Source of the DNA: Microthrixaceae bacterium
GTDB lineage: Bacteria; Actinomycetota; Acidimicrobiia; Acidimicrobiales; Acidimicrobilacustridaceae
Direction of reading: 5' to 3'
Length of the DNA: 57,646 nt
NCBI GenBank assembly: GCA_947446975.1
Contig: CANFHM010000009.1
Location: 1 to 57,646, forward strand
In this document: positions 42,076 through 51,771 of the stretch, in pieces
Layout: every line of letters starts with the position of its first letter
Position numbering within the stretch: position 1 is the stretch's first letter
Notes under the pieces: model-generated
What the model saw: only the letters and a program-made list of their open reading frames with translations
Database searches by the model: none
Told to the model about the DNA's origin: nothing
Made by a program: the position numbers and the translations under genes

Positions 42076-42764
42076 GGTTCGATCCAGCACAGCAGCGCCT
42101 GCCGGCCGGTGTCCATCCGGGCCCGATGGGACCAGAACAGCTCGCCCCGGCACGCCGTGCAGGCGTCGGAACCACCCACATGCTCGATGCCATTGCGACG
42201 CAGTTCGATGGCGACCACGGCCCTGACATCCAGACCGACGGCGCCGGAGGAGGTCACGGCGATGATCGAGTCGTCGAACGCCGCGACCATCGAGTCGAGC
42301 TCCTCCCCGCCGAACTCGTAGCACTCCGGCCCGATGCTGGGACCGGTGTACGCCTGCAGTGCACCGGCCCCGAGCGCCCGCATGGACCTCGCCGCGGCGG
42401 CGATGACCCCGGACCGCAGGCCGCGCCAGCCCGCATGCACTGCAGCGACATGCCCCTCTGCGGACCACAGGGCGAGGGTCGCGCAGTCCGCGCTGTGGGC
42501 GGCGAGGACGACATCGGAACGCGTGGTGACCGCGGCATCGGCGGCGCGGCCCACGACCTCATCGAGTGGGTCGTCGGGCCCGAGCACCACCACCTCGGCA
42601 CCGTGCACCTGTCGGAGCCAGAGCCACGGACGGTCGATGAGAGCGGCACGACGTGGCGCCAGTTCGCCCGGATCGAGATCGACGCAGAGGTCGCCGTCGT
42701 GTCGGTCGGTGATCGCGACCCGGACGCGACGATCCGCCCCGAGCGGGGCGGACCAGGTCTGCAT
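42072..42764 (-). CDS. pgeF: Peptidoglycan editing factor (laccase-domain protein, YlmD/YfiH)
   Basis: A 230-aa multicopper-oxidase-like laccase-domain protein. Zinc/copper site motifs are RQVHGAEVV, HSADCATLAL and AVHAGWRGLRSG. E. coli PgeF hydrolyses mis-incorporated UDP-MurNAc-L-Ser; other members show purine nucleoside phosphorylase activity. It lies 20 nt after ftsZ and is coupled to yggS, so a role linked to wall synthesis is reasonable. Confidence 0.92.
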   Translation of the reverse strand: MQTWSAPLGADRRVRVAITDRHDGDLCVDLDPGELAPRRAALIDRPWLWLRQVHGAEVVVLGPDDPLDEVVGRAADAAVTTRSDVVLAAHSADCATLALWSAEGHVAAVHAGWRGLRSGVIAAAARSMRALGAGALQAYTGPSIGPECYEFGGEELDSMVAAFDDSIIAVTSSGAVGLDVRAVVAIELRRNGIEHVGGSDACTACRGELFWSHRARMDTGRQALLCWIEP

Positions 42765-42784
42765 CGGGCGTCGGCCCGGTGCGG

Positions 42785-43870
42785 TTACTTGAGGAACGAC
42801 GGGACGTCGAAGTCGTCGTCGCCCGTGTCGTCGGTGTCGTCCGATGCCGAACCGAAGACATCGCGGACACCCTCGGTGCCGGAGGAGCGTCCACCCCGAC
42901 CGGAGGCCTTCGGATCGCCGTCCCAGCGGTCGAAGCCGGCAGCGATGACCGTGACCCGGACCTCGTCGCCCATGCTGTCGTCGATGACCGTGCCGAAGAT
43001 GATGTTGGCGTCGGCGTGCGCCACACCGTGGATGATCTCGGCGGCCTCGTTGACCTCGAACAGACCGAGGTCGCTGCCACCGGCGATGGTGAGCAGGATG
43101 CCCCGGGCACCTTCGATGGAGGCCTCGAGCAGCGGGGAGGAGATGGCGGCACGGGCGGCGCTGAGCGCACGACCCTCGCCGGAGCCGTAGCCGATGCCCA
43201 TGAGGGCCGAACCGGCATCGCTCATGATCATCTTGACGTCGGCGAAGTCGGTGTTGATGAGACCCGGCGTGGTGATGAGGTCGGTGATGCCCTGCACGCC
43301 CTGGAGCAGGACCTCGTCGGCCATCTTGAACGCGTTGAGCACGGAGGTCTTGTCGTTCGACACCGTGAGCAGTCGGTCGTTCGGGATGACGATGAGGGTG
43401 TCGACCTTCTCCTTGAGGGTCTTGATGCCGGACTCGGCCTGGGTGGAGCGGCGCTTGCCCTCGAAGGCGAACGGCCGGGTGACCACACCGATGGTGAGCG
43501 CACCGAGGCCCTTGGCGATCTGGGCGATGACCGGGGCTGCACCGGTGCCGGTGCCGCCACCCTTGCCGGCGGTGATGAAGACCATGTCGGCGCCCTTGAG
43601 GGCCTCCTCGATCTCCTCGCTGTGCGACTCGGCGGCCGCCTTGCCGATCTCGGGATCGGAACCGGCGCCGAGACCACGGGTGATCTCGCGGCCGATGTCG
43701 AGCTTGACATCGGCATCGCTCATGAGGAGCGCCTGCGCGTCGGTGTTGACGGCGATGAACTCGACGCCCTTCAGGCCGGCGTCGATCATCCGGTTGACGG
43801 CGTTGACGCCACCGCCACCGACGCCGACGACCTTGATCACCGCGAGGTAGTTCTGCGGACTGCCAGCCAT
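42785..43870 (-). CDS. ftsZ: Cell division GTPase FtsZ
   Basis: Tubulin-like GTPase of 361 aa that forms the Z-ring. The tubulin signature GGGTGTG is at 104-110 and the T7 loop NTDFADV at 206-212. The C-terminal linker is short and acidic, and the terminal peptide [11 protein letters not shown] is the docking site for SepF and other partners. AAGGAGA 6 nt before the ATG fixes the start. TAACCT in the 84-bp ftsQ-ftsZ gap suggests a promoter of its own besides read-through. Confidence 0.98.
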   Translation of the reverse strand: MAGSPQNYLAVIKVVGVGGGGVNAVNRMIDAGLKGVEFIAVNTDAQALLMSDADVKLDIGREITRGLGAGSDPEIGKAAAESHSEEIEEALKGADMVFITAGKGGGTGTGAAPVIAQIAKGLGALTIGVVTRPFAFEGKRRSTQAESGIKTLKEKVDTLIVIPNDRLLTVSNDKTSVLNAFKMADEVLLQGVQGITDLITTPGLINTDFADVKMIMSDAGSALMGIGYGSGEGRALSAARAAISSPLLEASIEGARGILLTIAGGSDLGLFEVNEAAEIIHGVAHADANIIFGTVIDDSMGDEVRVTVIAAGFDRWDGDPKASGRGGRSSGTEGVRDVFGSASDDTDDTGDDDFDVPSFLK

Positions 43871-43912
43871 GGAGGCTCTCCTTCGGAGTGGAGTGTTCGA
43901 AACTGAGTGTGC

Positions 43913-43929
43913 GCACCGGGATGCGGTGC
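43913..43929 (-). other. Hairpin in the ftsZ leader
   Basis: GCACCG/CGGTGC with a 5-nt loop lies between the putative ftsZ promoter and its ribosome site; it could be a weak attenuator or an RNA-stability element. Confidence 0.3.
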
Positions 43930-43940
43930 ACGCTGGAGTG

Positions 43941-43946
43941 AGGTTA
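43941..43946 (-). promoter_or_regulatory. -10 box for ftsZ
   Basis: TAACCT on the minus strand, about 70 nt before the ftsZ ATG and just after the ftsQ stop. Confidence 0.4.
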
Positions 43947-43954
43947 CCCCACCG

Positions 43955-44731
43955 CTACCCGCAGATCGGGGTCCTCGTGACGACGGGGGTGTCAGGGGTG
44001 ATGACCCGGATGGTGCAGAGGTCCCGCTGATCGACCTGACCCATCACGGTGACGAGCGCGGCGACCTTGGCGGGGAGGGCGGTGGGAGGGCCGAACTCGA
44101 CGGTGCCGGCCGGTCGGAGATGGAGTCGCAGGAGTCCGTCGACCGCCTCGACGGAGAGGGTCCGGGACCGGACCCCGGGCGGCAGGATCGAGGCGAGTTC
44201 GAGCGGGCCGGCGTCAGTGCCGATCACCTGGGGCAGCGAGGGGTCGTCCGGTCCGGCCTCGCCGAGTTCCGCTCCGGTGACGTCGACGAGCATCCGCACG
44301 CCCTCGCCGGCATCGGTCCAGCCCACCGCCACGCGTTCGACCACGTGGATCGAGACCAGACCGTTGATGTCCCGTGTGACCTTCGCACTGAGGATCTGCG
44401 GCTGCTGTTCGAGGCGACGGGCCGCCGCTCCGGTGTCGACCGACAGCAGGGGTTCACCGATCCGGACACCTGAGGCCGCGACCACGTCATCGACGCCGAG
44501 GGCAGAGGCGCCCTCGACACGGATCCGGTCGACGTCGAACAGCGGCGTGCGGCTGAGGAGCCACGCGCCGGCGATGGCGACGGCCACGGCCAGCACCCCG
44601 AGACCGAGACGTCGCCACCGGCGGAGGCGCGCGTCGCGCACCGATGCCCGGCGGGCGGCGATGCGGGGATCGACGTCGACATCGTTGCCGGCGTTGCGGG
44701 CGTTGCGGCGTTCGAGGATCGTGATGTTCAC
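43955..44731 (-). CDS. ftsQ: Cell division protein FtsQ
   Basis: A 258-aa bitopic membrane protein of the divisome. A basic cytosolic N-terminus (1-41) precedes a membrane helix (about 42-60), a POTRA domain starting at FDVDRIRVEGASALGVDDVVAASGV, and the FtsQ domain with VVERVAVGWTDAG. The GTG start overlaps the murB stop (GTGA). Confidence 0.94.
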   Translation of the reverse strand: MNITILERRNARNAGNDVDVDPRIAARRASVRDARLRRWRRLGLGVLAVAVAIAGAWLLSRTPLFDVDRIRVEGASALGVDDVVAASGVRIGEPLLSVDTGAAARRLEQQPQILSAKVTRDINGLVSIHVVERVAVGWTDAGEGVRMLVDVTGAELGEAGPDDPSLPQVIGTDAGPLELASILPPGVRSRTLSVEAVDGLLRLHLRPAGTVEFGPPTALPAKVAALVTVMGQVDQRDLCTIRVITPDTPVVTRTPICG

Positions 44732-45693
44732 GACGGCACCCCGGCGGCTGCGGCGACGGCAGGATCGAACCCCACGAGATGGGTCTCGGCATGGAGGTCG
44801 ATGCCGGAGGAGGCGAGCACCCGTTGACGGATCTGCGCCATGAGCGCGGCGATGTGATCGGCGGAGCCGCCCTGATCGGCCTGGATGAAGTTGGCGTGCT
44901 TGTCGGACACCGCGGCCGAGCCGACACGGAACCCTTTGAGGCCGGCGGCGTCGATGAGACGCCCGGCGCTGTCGCCCTCGGGATTGGTGAACACCGAACC
45001 GGCATTGCTGCCACCGGGCTGGTGTTCCCTGCGCCACCGCACGATGTCGCCGAGCAGCTGGTCGCCATCCCCGGTCGGGTCCGGTTCGAGTCGAAGGGTG
45101 CAGTCGACCACCACCTGGTCGGCGCGCAGAGCGGAGCTGCGGTATCCGAACTCGAGTGCGGCGGCCGACATGGTGCCATCCTCGCCCGTGCGCAGATCCA
45201 CGACGCGGACCCCCACGACCGAACGGGACATGTCCGAACCGTGACCACCGGCGTTCATCCGCACGGCCCCGCCGATGGTTCCGGGGACGCCGACCGCCCA
45301 TTCGAAGCCACCGAGTCCGGCGGCCACCGTGCGGCGGGCCACCACCGGCAGCGCCGCTGCGCCACCGGCGACGACCATCGATCCGTCGACGCTGATCGAT
45401 CCGAGGCCCTCCCCCAGCAGCACCGCCACACCGGCGAATCCGGCATCGGCCACCAGCATGTTCGAGCCGCGACCGATCACCATGACCGGCGCGGGATCCG
45501 AACCGTCTGCGGCACCACTGTCGGCGAGCAGGCGTCCGAGGGTGACGAGCTCGTCGGCGGACTCGACAGTGACGAGCACAGCGGCCGATCCCCCCACCCG
45601 GTACGTGGTGAGCGCACCGAGCGGGGCTCCGGGCCGTGCCCGGGGACCGAACTCGTGGACCAGCGCGGCGACGATCTGCTCGAGCGGGCTCAT
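44728..45693 (-). CDS. murB: UDP-N-acetylmuramate dehydrogenase
   Basis: FAD enzyme that reduces UDP-GlcNAc-enolpyruvate to UDP-MurNAc. The 321 aa include TTYRVGGSA, IGRGSNMLVA, VPGTIGGAVRMNAGGHG and SNAGSVFTNPEG (with the proton-donating Ser). MurA is not in the window. The ATG overlaps the murC stop (ATGA). Confidence 0.96.
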   Translation of the reverse strand: MSPLEQIVAALVHEFGPRARPGAPLGALTTYRVGGSAAVLVTVESADELVTLGRLLADSGAADGSDPAPVMVIGRGSNMLVADAGFAGVAVLLGEGLGSISVDGSMVVAGGAAALPVVARRTVAAGLGGFEWAVGVPGTIGGAVRMNAGGHGSDMSRSVVGVRVVDLRTGEDGTMSAAALEFGYRSSALRADQVVVDCTLRLEPDPTGDGDQLLGDIVRWRREHQPGGSNAGSVFTNPEGDSAGRLIDAAGLKGFRVGSAAVSDKHANFIQADQGGSADHIAALMAQIRQRVLASSGIDLHAETHLVGFDPAVAAAAGVPS

Positions 45694-47084
45694 GATCGGC
45701 TCCGTCGTTCGGCGAGGAGTTCGAGGATCTCATCGGACAGGCGGGTGATGTCGCCGGCGCCGATCGTGAGACAGAGGTCGCCGGGCCGGAGTCGGTCGGC
45801 CACCTCCGCGGCGAGCTGTGCCCGTTCGGGGATGTACACGACCTGCTGGTCGGGATGGGTGCTGGTGACGATGTCGACGATGAGCGACCCGCTGACACCG
45901 GGACGGGGGGCCTCCGCCGCGGCGTAGACGTCGGTGAGGATCAGTTCATCGGCACCGACGAATGCATCGCCGAACTCGCGCCACAGCGACTGGGTCCGGC
46001 TGTAGCGATGCGGCTGGAAGACGGCGACCACCCGGCCCCATCCCCCATCGTGTGCGGCGGCGACGGCAGCGGCGATCTCGGTGGGCAGATGGGCGAAGTC
46101 GTCGACGAAGGTGATGCCGTCGATCTCCCCCCTGAACTGGAATCGACGGGAGACACCGGCGAACGTCCCGATGGCGTCGATGGCGGCGGTGAGATCGAGA
46201 CCGAGTTCGCTGACGAGTGCGAGAGCTGCCGTGGCGTTGCGGATGTTGTGGATGCCCGGGACCGGCAGGCGGACCTCACCGACATCGACCCCGTCGACCT
46301 CGAGGCGGAACGATGCGCTCCCCCGCGTGCTCTCCGGTTCGATGATGCGATGGTGCGCTCCGGCCGAGGTGCCGTAGGTGCGGGCGCCGATCGCCGCGCC
46401 GAGCCCGGCGGCCACTGCATCGTCGGCACAGACCACACAGGGACCGGTGGACGAGGCCATGAACCCGGCGAAGGCGGCATGCAGGTTCTCGACCGAACCG
46501 TGGTACTCGAGATGGTCGGGTTCGACGTTGGTGACCACGATGGCGGCGCAGCCGATCGAGAATCCCGAGCCGTCGCTCTCATCGGCCTCCACGACGAACC
46601 ATTCGCCGTCGTCCCACGCGGCGCCGAGACCCCGGTCGACGAGCTCGCCGCCGATGACGAACGATGGCATCGCCCCGATCTCGCGCAGGATGTGGGTGAT
46701 CATGGCGGAGGTGGTGGTCTTCCCGTGGGTGCCGGCCACACCGATCGTGGATCGGGTGGCGGCCATGGCGGCGAGCAGGGCCGAACGGTGCACCACCGGC
46801 ACGCCCCGTCGACGCGCCTCGACCAGTTCGAGGTTGTCCGCCGGCACGGCGGTGGAATAGGCGACGACATCGACATCGGCAGGGATGTTCCCCGTGCTGT
46901 GCCCCACCGTGACCCGCACCCCCGCCGCCCGCACCTGCGCCAGGATCGGCGCCTCGACGTGGTCGCTCCCCGACACCCGATGCCCCATCGACGCGAGCGC
47001 ACCCGAGATCGGCGCCATCCCGACTCCGGCGACACCCACGATGTGCACCGTGCGCGCCACCGACAGGTCGATGGGGTCAGCCAT
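45690..47084 (-). CDS. murC: UDP-N-acetylmuramate-L-alanine ligase
   Basis: Mur ligase adding the first amino acid, L-Ala. The 464 aa have the Rossmann start HIVGVAGVGMAPIS, the ATP-binding GTHGKTTTSAM, EADESDGSG and the C-terminal HRYSRT. The ATG overlaps the end of murG by 8 nt. Family and operon position agree. Confidence 0.96.
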   Translation of the reverse strand: MADPIDLSVARTVHIVGVAGVGMAPISGALASMGHRVSGSDHVEAPILAQVRAAGVRVTVGHSTGNIPADVDVVAYSTAVPADNLELVEARRRGVPVVHRSALLAAMAATRSTIGVAGTHGKTTTSAMITHILREIGAMPSFVIGGELVDRGLGAAWDDGEWFVVEADESDGSGFSIGCAAIVVTNVEPDHLEYHGSVENLHAAFAGFMASSTGPCVVCADDAVAAGLGAAIGARTYGTSAGAHHRIIEPESTRGSASFRLEVDGVDVGEVRLPVPGIHNIRNATAALALVSELGLDLTAAIDAIGTFAGVSRRFQFRGEIDGITFVDDFAHLPTEIAAAVAAAHDGGWGRVVAVFQPHRYSRTQSLWREFGDAFVGADELILTDVYAAAEAPRPGVSGSLIVDIVTSTHPDQQVVYIPERAQLAAEVADRLRPGDLCLTIGAGDITRLSDEILELLAERRSRS

Positions 47085-48210
47085 CGAGTCGCTCCCGCTC
47101 GAGCAGCGCGGCCACCCGATCCGCGGCATCGGGACGGGCGAGACCATGCGCAGCGGCCGACATGGCGATGAGTCGGGAGGGATCGTCGAGCAGCGGCTCG
47201 ACCTCACGGACGATCCGGGCGCCGTCGAGTTCGCCGTTCGGGATCCGGATGGCGGCACCGGCACGGACGAGAGCCTCGGCGTTGGCGGTCTGGTGATCTC
47301 GGGGCGCGCCCGGCAACGGGACGAGGATCCCGGGGAGTCCGACCTCGGCCAGTTCGGCGACCGTGGTGCCACCGGCCCGTCCGATGAGCAGATCAGCGGC
47401 GGCATAGACGAGATCCATGCGCTGCTCGTACTCGACCGTCTCGTACTGCAGACCCTCCGCCGGGAGGGCGATCGGGGGCCCCGCCATGGAGGCCCAGTCG
47501 CGGCGACCGATGACATGACGGATCGAGAGATCGCGGCGATCAGCCCAGGCCGGCAGCGCCTCCCGCACCGCGGTGTTGACGGTGCGGGCCCCGAGCGAAC
47601 CGGCGACGACGGCGATGAGGATCCGATCCAGCGGGATGCCGAGCGCCTCCCGGGCCAGCTGGCGATCGCGGGTGCGGTCGACGGCGAGGACCTCGGCGCG
47701 GACCGGATTGCCCGTCACCTCACTGCGGGGGAGATCGGTTCCGGGGAGGGCGACGGCGCACACCCGGGCGAAGCGTCCGGCGATGCGGTTCACCGCCCCG
47801 GCGACGGCGTTCTGCTCGGCCACGACGATGGGCACCCGCCACAGGATCGCCGCCGCCACGCACGAGACGCTGGCGTAGCCGCCGACAATGAGCACGACAC
47901 GGGGTCGACGACGACGCACGAGGGCGATCGCACCGAGGATCGCCCGGAGCAGTCCGATGACCGCCGGGACGTTCTCCAGCGTGAGGCGTCGTTGGATGCC
48001 CCGACCGGGGAGGGCGGTGAGCGTGAACCCGGCCTCGGGGACGACCGTGGTCTCGAGCCCTCGCTCACTGCCGACGAAATGGATCTCGGATGCTGGATGG
48101 CCGGCGGCGACGAGCGCCCGGGCCACGGCGAGACCCGGCAGGAGATGCCCCGCCGTGCCGCCACCGGCGATGAGGGCGAAGGTCGGTGGGTTCCCGACCC
48201 TGCGGGACAT
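47077..48210 (-). CDS. murG: Lipid II synthase, N-acetylglucosaminyltransferase
   Basis: Membrane-associated GT-B transferase that adds GlcNAc to lipid I. The 377 aa contain GGGTAGHLLPGLAVA, GGYASVS, VAEQNAVAG, GSLGART and the UDP-binding GRAGGTTVAELAEVGLPGI. Its start shares one base with the ftsW stop (TGATG). Confidence 0.96.
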   Translation of the reverse strand: MSRRVGNPPTFALIAGGGTAGHLLPGLAVARALVAAGHPASEIHFVGSERGLETTVVPEAGFTLTALPGRGIQRRLTLENVPAVIGLLRAILGAIALVRRRRPRVVLIVGGYASVSCVAAAILWRVPIVVAEQNAVAGAVNRIAGRFARVCAVALPGTDLPRSEVTGNPVRAEVLAVDRTRDRQLAREALGIPLDRILIAVVAGSLGARTVNTAVREALPAWADRRDLSIRHVIGRRDWASMAGPPIALPAEGLQYETVEYEQRMDLVYAAADLLIGRAGGTTVAELAEVGLPGILVPLPGAPRDHQTANAEALVRAGAAIRIPNGELDGARIVREVEPLLDDPSRLIAMSAAAHGLARPDAADRVAALLERERLDG

Positions 48211-49373
48211 CAGGACGTCCTCTTCGCCACGCTCAGCAGCATGCCGACCCCGGCCATCGTGAAGATCAGCGAGGAGCCACCGGCCGAGACGAACGGGAGC
48301 GGCACACCGGTGATCGGGATGGCACCGACCACGGCGCCGATGTTGACGAACGCCTGCAGCAGGATCCACGCGGTGATGCCGGTGGCGAGGAGCATCCCCA
48401 GACGATCCGGCGCCCGCATCGCCACGCGCACCCCGAGGAACCCGAAGGCCAGCAGCAGTCCGATGATGGCCATGCAGCCGATGAGACCGAGTTCCTCACC
48501 GATGATCGCCATGATGAAGTCGGTGTCGGCCTCGGGGAGATAGCCCCACTTGACGCGACTGCTGCCCAGGCCGAGTCCGAAGATCCCGCCGTTGGCGAGT
48601 CCGATCCTGCTCTGCAGCGCCTGGTACCCGGTGTGCTGCGGGTCCTTCCATGGATCGCCGTAGGCCATCAGGCGGCGGAACCGGAAGGGGACGGAGAAGG
48701 CGAAGAAGGCCGCCCCGGCGGCGAGGAGACCCAGCAGCGCCACGAGCGGTCCGGTGGCGACCCCTCCGACGAACATCATGATCATGAGGACGGCGGCGAT
48801 GACGATCGTGGTGCCGAGGTTCGGTTCGAGCATCAGCAGGATGGCGAAGCACGCGAACACCCCCATGATCGGGGCGAGGGTCTGGTACCAGTCGTTCACC
48901 CGGTTCGCCCGCTTGGTCAGCAGATCCGCGGTGAACACGATCAGCACGAGCTTGGCGATCTCCGATGGCTGGATGCGGAGGAACCCGAACCCGAACCAGC
49001 GGCTCGCACCGTTGACACTGATGCCGATGACGGGCATCAGCGGGAGCAGCAGCAGACCCCATGCCACCACCACGAGCTTGCTGATGTGTCGGGCGAAGTC
49101 CGTGTGGTCCATGCGCTGCGTGAACCACAGCGCCACGAGCGACATCAGGAACCATGCGGTCTGACGCCCCACCTGGTACCAGCTGCTGCCGTAGACGTCG
49201 AGGGACGTGACCGAGGACGCCGACAGGATCATGAGGAGCCCGAACAGGTTCAGGACGATCACGATGAGCAGGATCGAACGGAACGGGGTGGGCCGGATCG
49301 AGGAGCCGTCACGGGAACGCAGGAGCCGACCGAACCCCGAACCCGACCGACCGGAATGCGCGGCGGTGGCCAT
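48210..49373 (-). CDS. ftsW: Septal peptidoglycan polymerase FtsW
   Basis: SEDS-family glycosyltransferase with about ten membrane helices, 387 aa. SEDS signatures are NGASRWFGFG, RIQPSEIAK, LPEADTDFIMAIIGEELG (the catalytic Asp region) and GVPLPFVSAGGSS. It works with FtsI. An Arg/Ser-rich cytosolic N-terminus of about 30 residues precedes the first helix. The start shares one base with the murD stop. Confidence 0.95.
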   Translation of the reverse strand: MATAAHSGRSGSGFGRLLRSRDGSSIRPTPFRSILLIVIVLNLFGLLMILSASSVTSLDVYGSSWYQVGRQTAWFLMSLVALWFTQRMDHTDFARHISKLVVVAWGLLLLPLMPVIGISVNGASRWFGFGFLRIQPSEIAKLVLIVFTADLLTKRANRVNDWYQTLAPIMGVFACFAILLMLEPNLGTTIVIAAVLMIMMFVGGVATGPLVALLGLLAAGAAFFAFSVPFRFRRLMAYGDPWKDPQHTGYQALQSRIGLANGGIFGLGLGSSRVKWGYLPEADTDFIMAIIGEELGLIGCMAIIGLLLAFGFLGVRVAMRAPDRLGMLLATGITAWILLQAFVNIGAVVGAIPITGVPLPFVSAGGSSLIFTMAGVGMLLSVAKRTS

Positions 49374-50740
49374 CAGGCGGCTCCGGGGCCGGCGATGAAC
49401 CCGTGCACGGCCCGGACGAACGCATCGCCGCGCTGGGCATAGGAGCCGAACCAGTCGAACGAGGCGCACCCGGGGGACAGCAGCACGACATCACCGGGGC
49501 GGGCGTGGAGTCCGGCGGCGGCGACGGCGTCGGTCATGTCGGTGCGGATCTCGACCACGGGGCACCGCTCGGCGAACGCCTCGGAGATCAGGTGGGCGGC
49601 CTCGCCGATGGCGATCACCGCCCGCACGGGAGGAACCGCGTCGCCGAGCACCGTGAGATCGAGCCCCTTGTTGCGGCCCCCGGCGATGAGCACCACCGAC
49701 TCGAAACCGGCGATGGCGGCGAGCGCAGCATGCGCCGTGGTGGCCTTCGAATCATCGAACCACCGGACACCGTCGTGCTCGGCCACGAACTGCACACGAT
49801 GGGCGAGTCCGGTGAAGGAACGCAGCACCGAACGCACGGCGTCGAGATCAGCACCCATGGCGAGCGCCGCCACGGAGGCGGCGAGCGAGTTGGTGATGTC
49901 GTGCGGGAACGAACGGGGCAGTTCGGCGACCGGGACCAGAGGCGTGCCATCGGGCAGTCGGAGCATCCCATCGACCACAGTGGCGTCGGCGTCGGTGCCC
50001 TCCGGACCGAAGGTGATCGTGCGCGCCATCGCCGGCCGGTTCGCGAGCACCACAGGATCGGTGGCACTGGCCACGGCCAGGCCGAAGTCCTCGTCGAGAT
50101 CGCTCCAGATGCGGGCCTTCGCCCCCTCATAGGCGGCCAGCGAACGATGCACATCGAGGTGGTCGGGAGCGAAGTTCAGCCACACCGCGACCTCGGGGCG
50201 GAACCGCTGGGTGTGTCCGAGGCGGAACGAGGAGGCCTCGACGACGAGCACCTCGAGCGTCGGGTCGGTGATCGCCGAGACCAGGGGGGTGTCGGTGTTG
50301 CCGCACGCCACGGCTCGGAGTCCCGAGGCGAGGAGCATCTCGGTGATGAGGGTGGTGACGGTGGTCTTGCCGTCGGTGCCGGTGATGGCCACGATCGGTC
50401 GGTCGTCCCATGCAGCGGCGAGATCGAACTCCGACAGGATCGGGATCGAGAGATCCGAGGAGAGCTCGAACACCGGATGATGATCCGGGATCCCGGGGCT
50501 CGGCACGATGGCATCGAGGTCGCGGAGTCGGGCCGCCAGCAGTTCGACATCGGGCGCCTCGAGCAGTTCCACGCCGATCGATGCTGCCGCAGCGCGCATC
50601 GACGGCGAGGGATGGTCGTCGAGAGCCAGGACGTGGATCCCGTGGGCCACGAGCGCAGCGGCGACCGCCCTGCCGGTGACGGCGAACCCGGCCACCGCGA
50701 CTGCGGTGAGCTCCGCCACATCGCTCGGCGGTTCGATCAC
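49373..50740 (-). CDS. murD: UDP-N-acetylmuramoyl-L-alanine-D-glutamate ligase
   Basis: Adds D-Glu to the muropeptide. The 455 aa have the N-terminal AVAGFAVTGRAVA, ATP-binding ITGTDGKTTVT, VVEASSFRL, NFAPDHLD and FDDSKATTAHAALAA with the conserved Lys. The GTG start overlaps the mraY stop (GTGA). Confidence 0.95.
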   Translation of the reverse strand: MIEPPSDVAELTAVAVAGFAVTGRAVAAALVAHGIHVLALDDHPSPSMRAAAASIGVELLEAPDVELLAARLRDLDAIVPSPGIPDHHPVFELSSDLSIPILSEFDLAAAWDDRPIVAITGTDGKTTVTTLITEMLLASGLRAVACGNTDTPLVSAITDPTLEVLVVEASSFRLGHTQRFRPEVAVWLNFAPDHLDVHRSLAAYEGAKARIWSDLDEDFGLAVASATDPVVLANRPAMARTITFGPEGTDADATVVDGMLRLPDGTPLVPVAELPRSFPHDITNSLAASVAALAMGADLDAVRSVLRSFTGLAHRVQFVAEHDGVRWFDDSKATTAHAALAAIAGFESVVLIAGGRNKGLDLTVLGDAVPPVRAVIAIGEAAHLISEAFAERCPVVEIRTDMTDAVAAAGLHARPGDVVLLSPGCASFDWFGSYAQRGDAFVRAVHGFIAGPGAA

Positions 50741-51771
50741 GGGATGGCGTCCGGGAGACTGAGGAAATCGGCGTAGTACAGGCCGAGTGCCACGGCGGTG
50801 AAGATGCCACCGATGATCCAGAAGCGGATGATCACGGTGGTCTCGGGCCAGCCCCGGAGTTCGAAATGATGGTGGAGCGGGGCCATCCGGAAGATCCGGC
50901 GCCCGAACATCCGGAAGCTCCCGACCTGGAGGATGACCGACACGGTCTCCACCACGAAGACGCCGCCGATGAGCGGGAGCAGCAGCACGGTGTTGGTGCT
51001 GAGGGCGAGCGCGGCCAGACCGGCGCCGATGGCGAGCGACCCCGTATCACCCATGAAGATCCGGGCCGGTGCGGCGTTCCACCACAGGAAGCCGGCGCAC
51101 GCGGTCATCATCGCCACCGCCACGACCGCGGTGTCGAGGAAGCTCTCGTCGCTGTAGATCGCCGTGTGGCGGAAGCCCCAGAAGGCGATGACGACATAGG
51201 CGGCGAAAGCGAGGATCGAGGTGCCGGCGGCGAGGCCGTCGAGGCCGTCGGTGAGGTTCACGGCATTGGTCGTGGCATAGAAGATGATGATGGCGAAGAT
51301 GACCCAGCCGACCCGTCCGAGTTCGATGCCGGGATTGTCGAACCGGGTGAACGACAGGGTGGTCTTCACGTTCGTGAACGCCAGCATGGAGACCGCGAAT
51401 CCGATCGCCACCGCCATGAGCCCGAGGGTCTTGGCCCGCTTGTTGAGCCCGAGGTTGCGTTCCCGGAACACCTTGATGCCGTCGTCGAGCAGTCCCACGA
51501 CGCCGGCGAGGAGGATCGCTCCCACGCAGATCAGACCCCGGCGGGTGTACGAGGCGTCGAAGAAGTCGCTGATGAGCCAGCCGAGCACAGCTGCAAGGAC
51601 GATGGCGACACCGCCCATCGTGGGTGTGCCCGCCTTGGTGAGATGTCCTGCCGGCCCGTCCTCACGGATCGGTTGACCGATGCGGCGCCGTTCGAGCATG
51701 CCGATGAGCACCCAGGTCCCGACGAGCGAGACGAGCAGGGAGATGCCTCCGGCGATGAGCAGGCGGATCAC
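50737..51771 (-). CDS. mraY: Phospho-MurNAc-pentapeptide translocase
   Basis: Integral membrane enzyme making lipid I on undecaprenyl phosphate. The 344 aa form about ten helices. Catalytic motifs are GLLDDGIKV, NAVNLTDGLDGLAAG, FMGDTGSLAIG and the histidine loop MAPLHHHFELRGW. The GTG start overlaps the murE stop directly, so murF is absent from its usual place between them. Confidence 0.96.
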   Translation of the reverse strand: MIRLLIAGGISLLVSLVGTWVLIGMLERRRIGQPIREDGPAGHLTKAGTPTMGGVAIVLAAVLGWLISDFFDASYTRRGLICVGAILLAGVVGLLDDGIKVFRERNLGLNKRAKTLGLMAVAIGFAVSMLAFTNVKTTLSFTRFDNPGIELGRVGWVIFAIIIFYATTNAVNLTDGLDGLAAGTSILAFAAYVVIAFWGFRHTAIYSDESFLDTAVVAVAMMTACAGFLWWNAAPARIFMGDTGSLAIGAGLAALALSTNTVLLLPLIGGVFVVETVSVILQVGSFRMFGRRIFRMAPLHHHFELRGWPETTVIIRFWIIGGIFTAVALGLYYADFLSLPDAIP

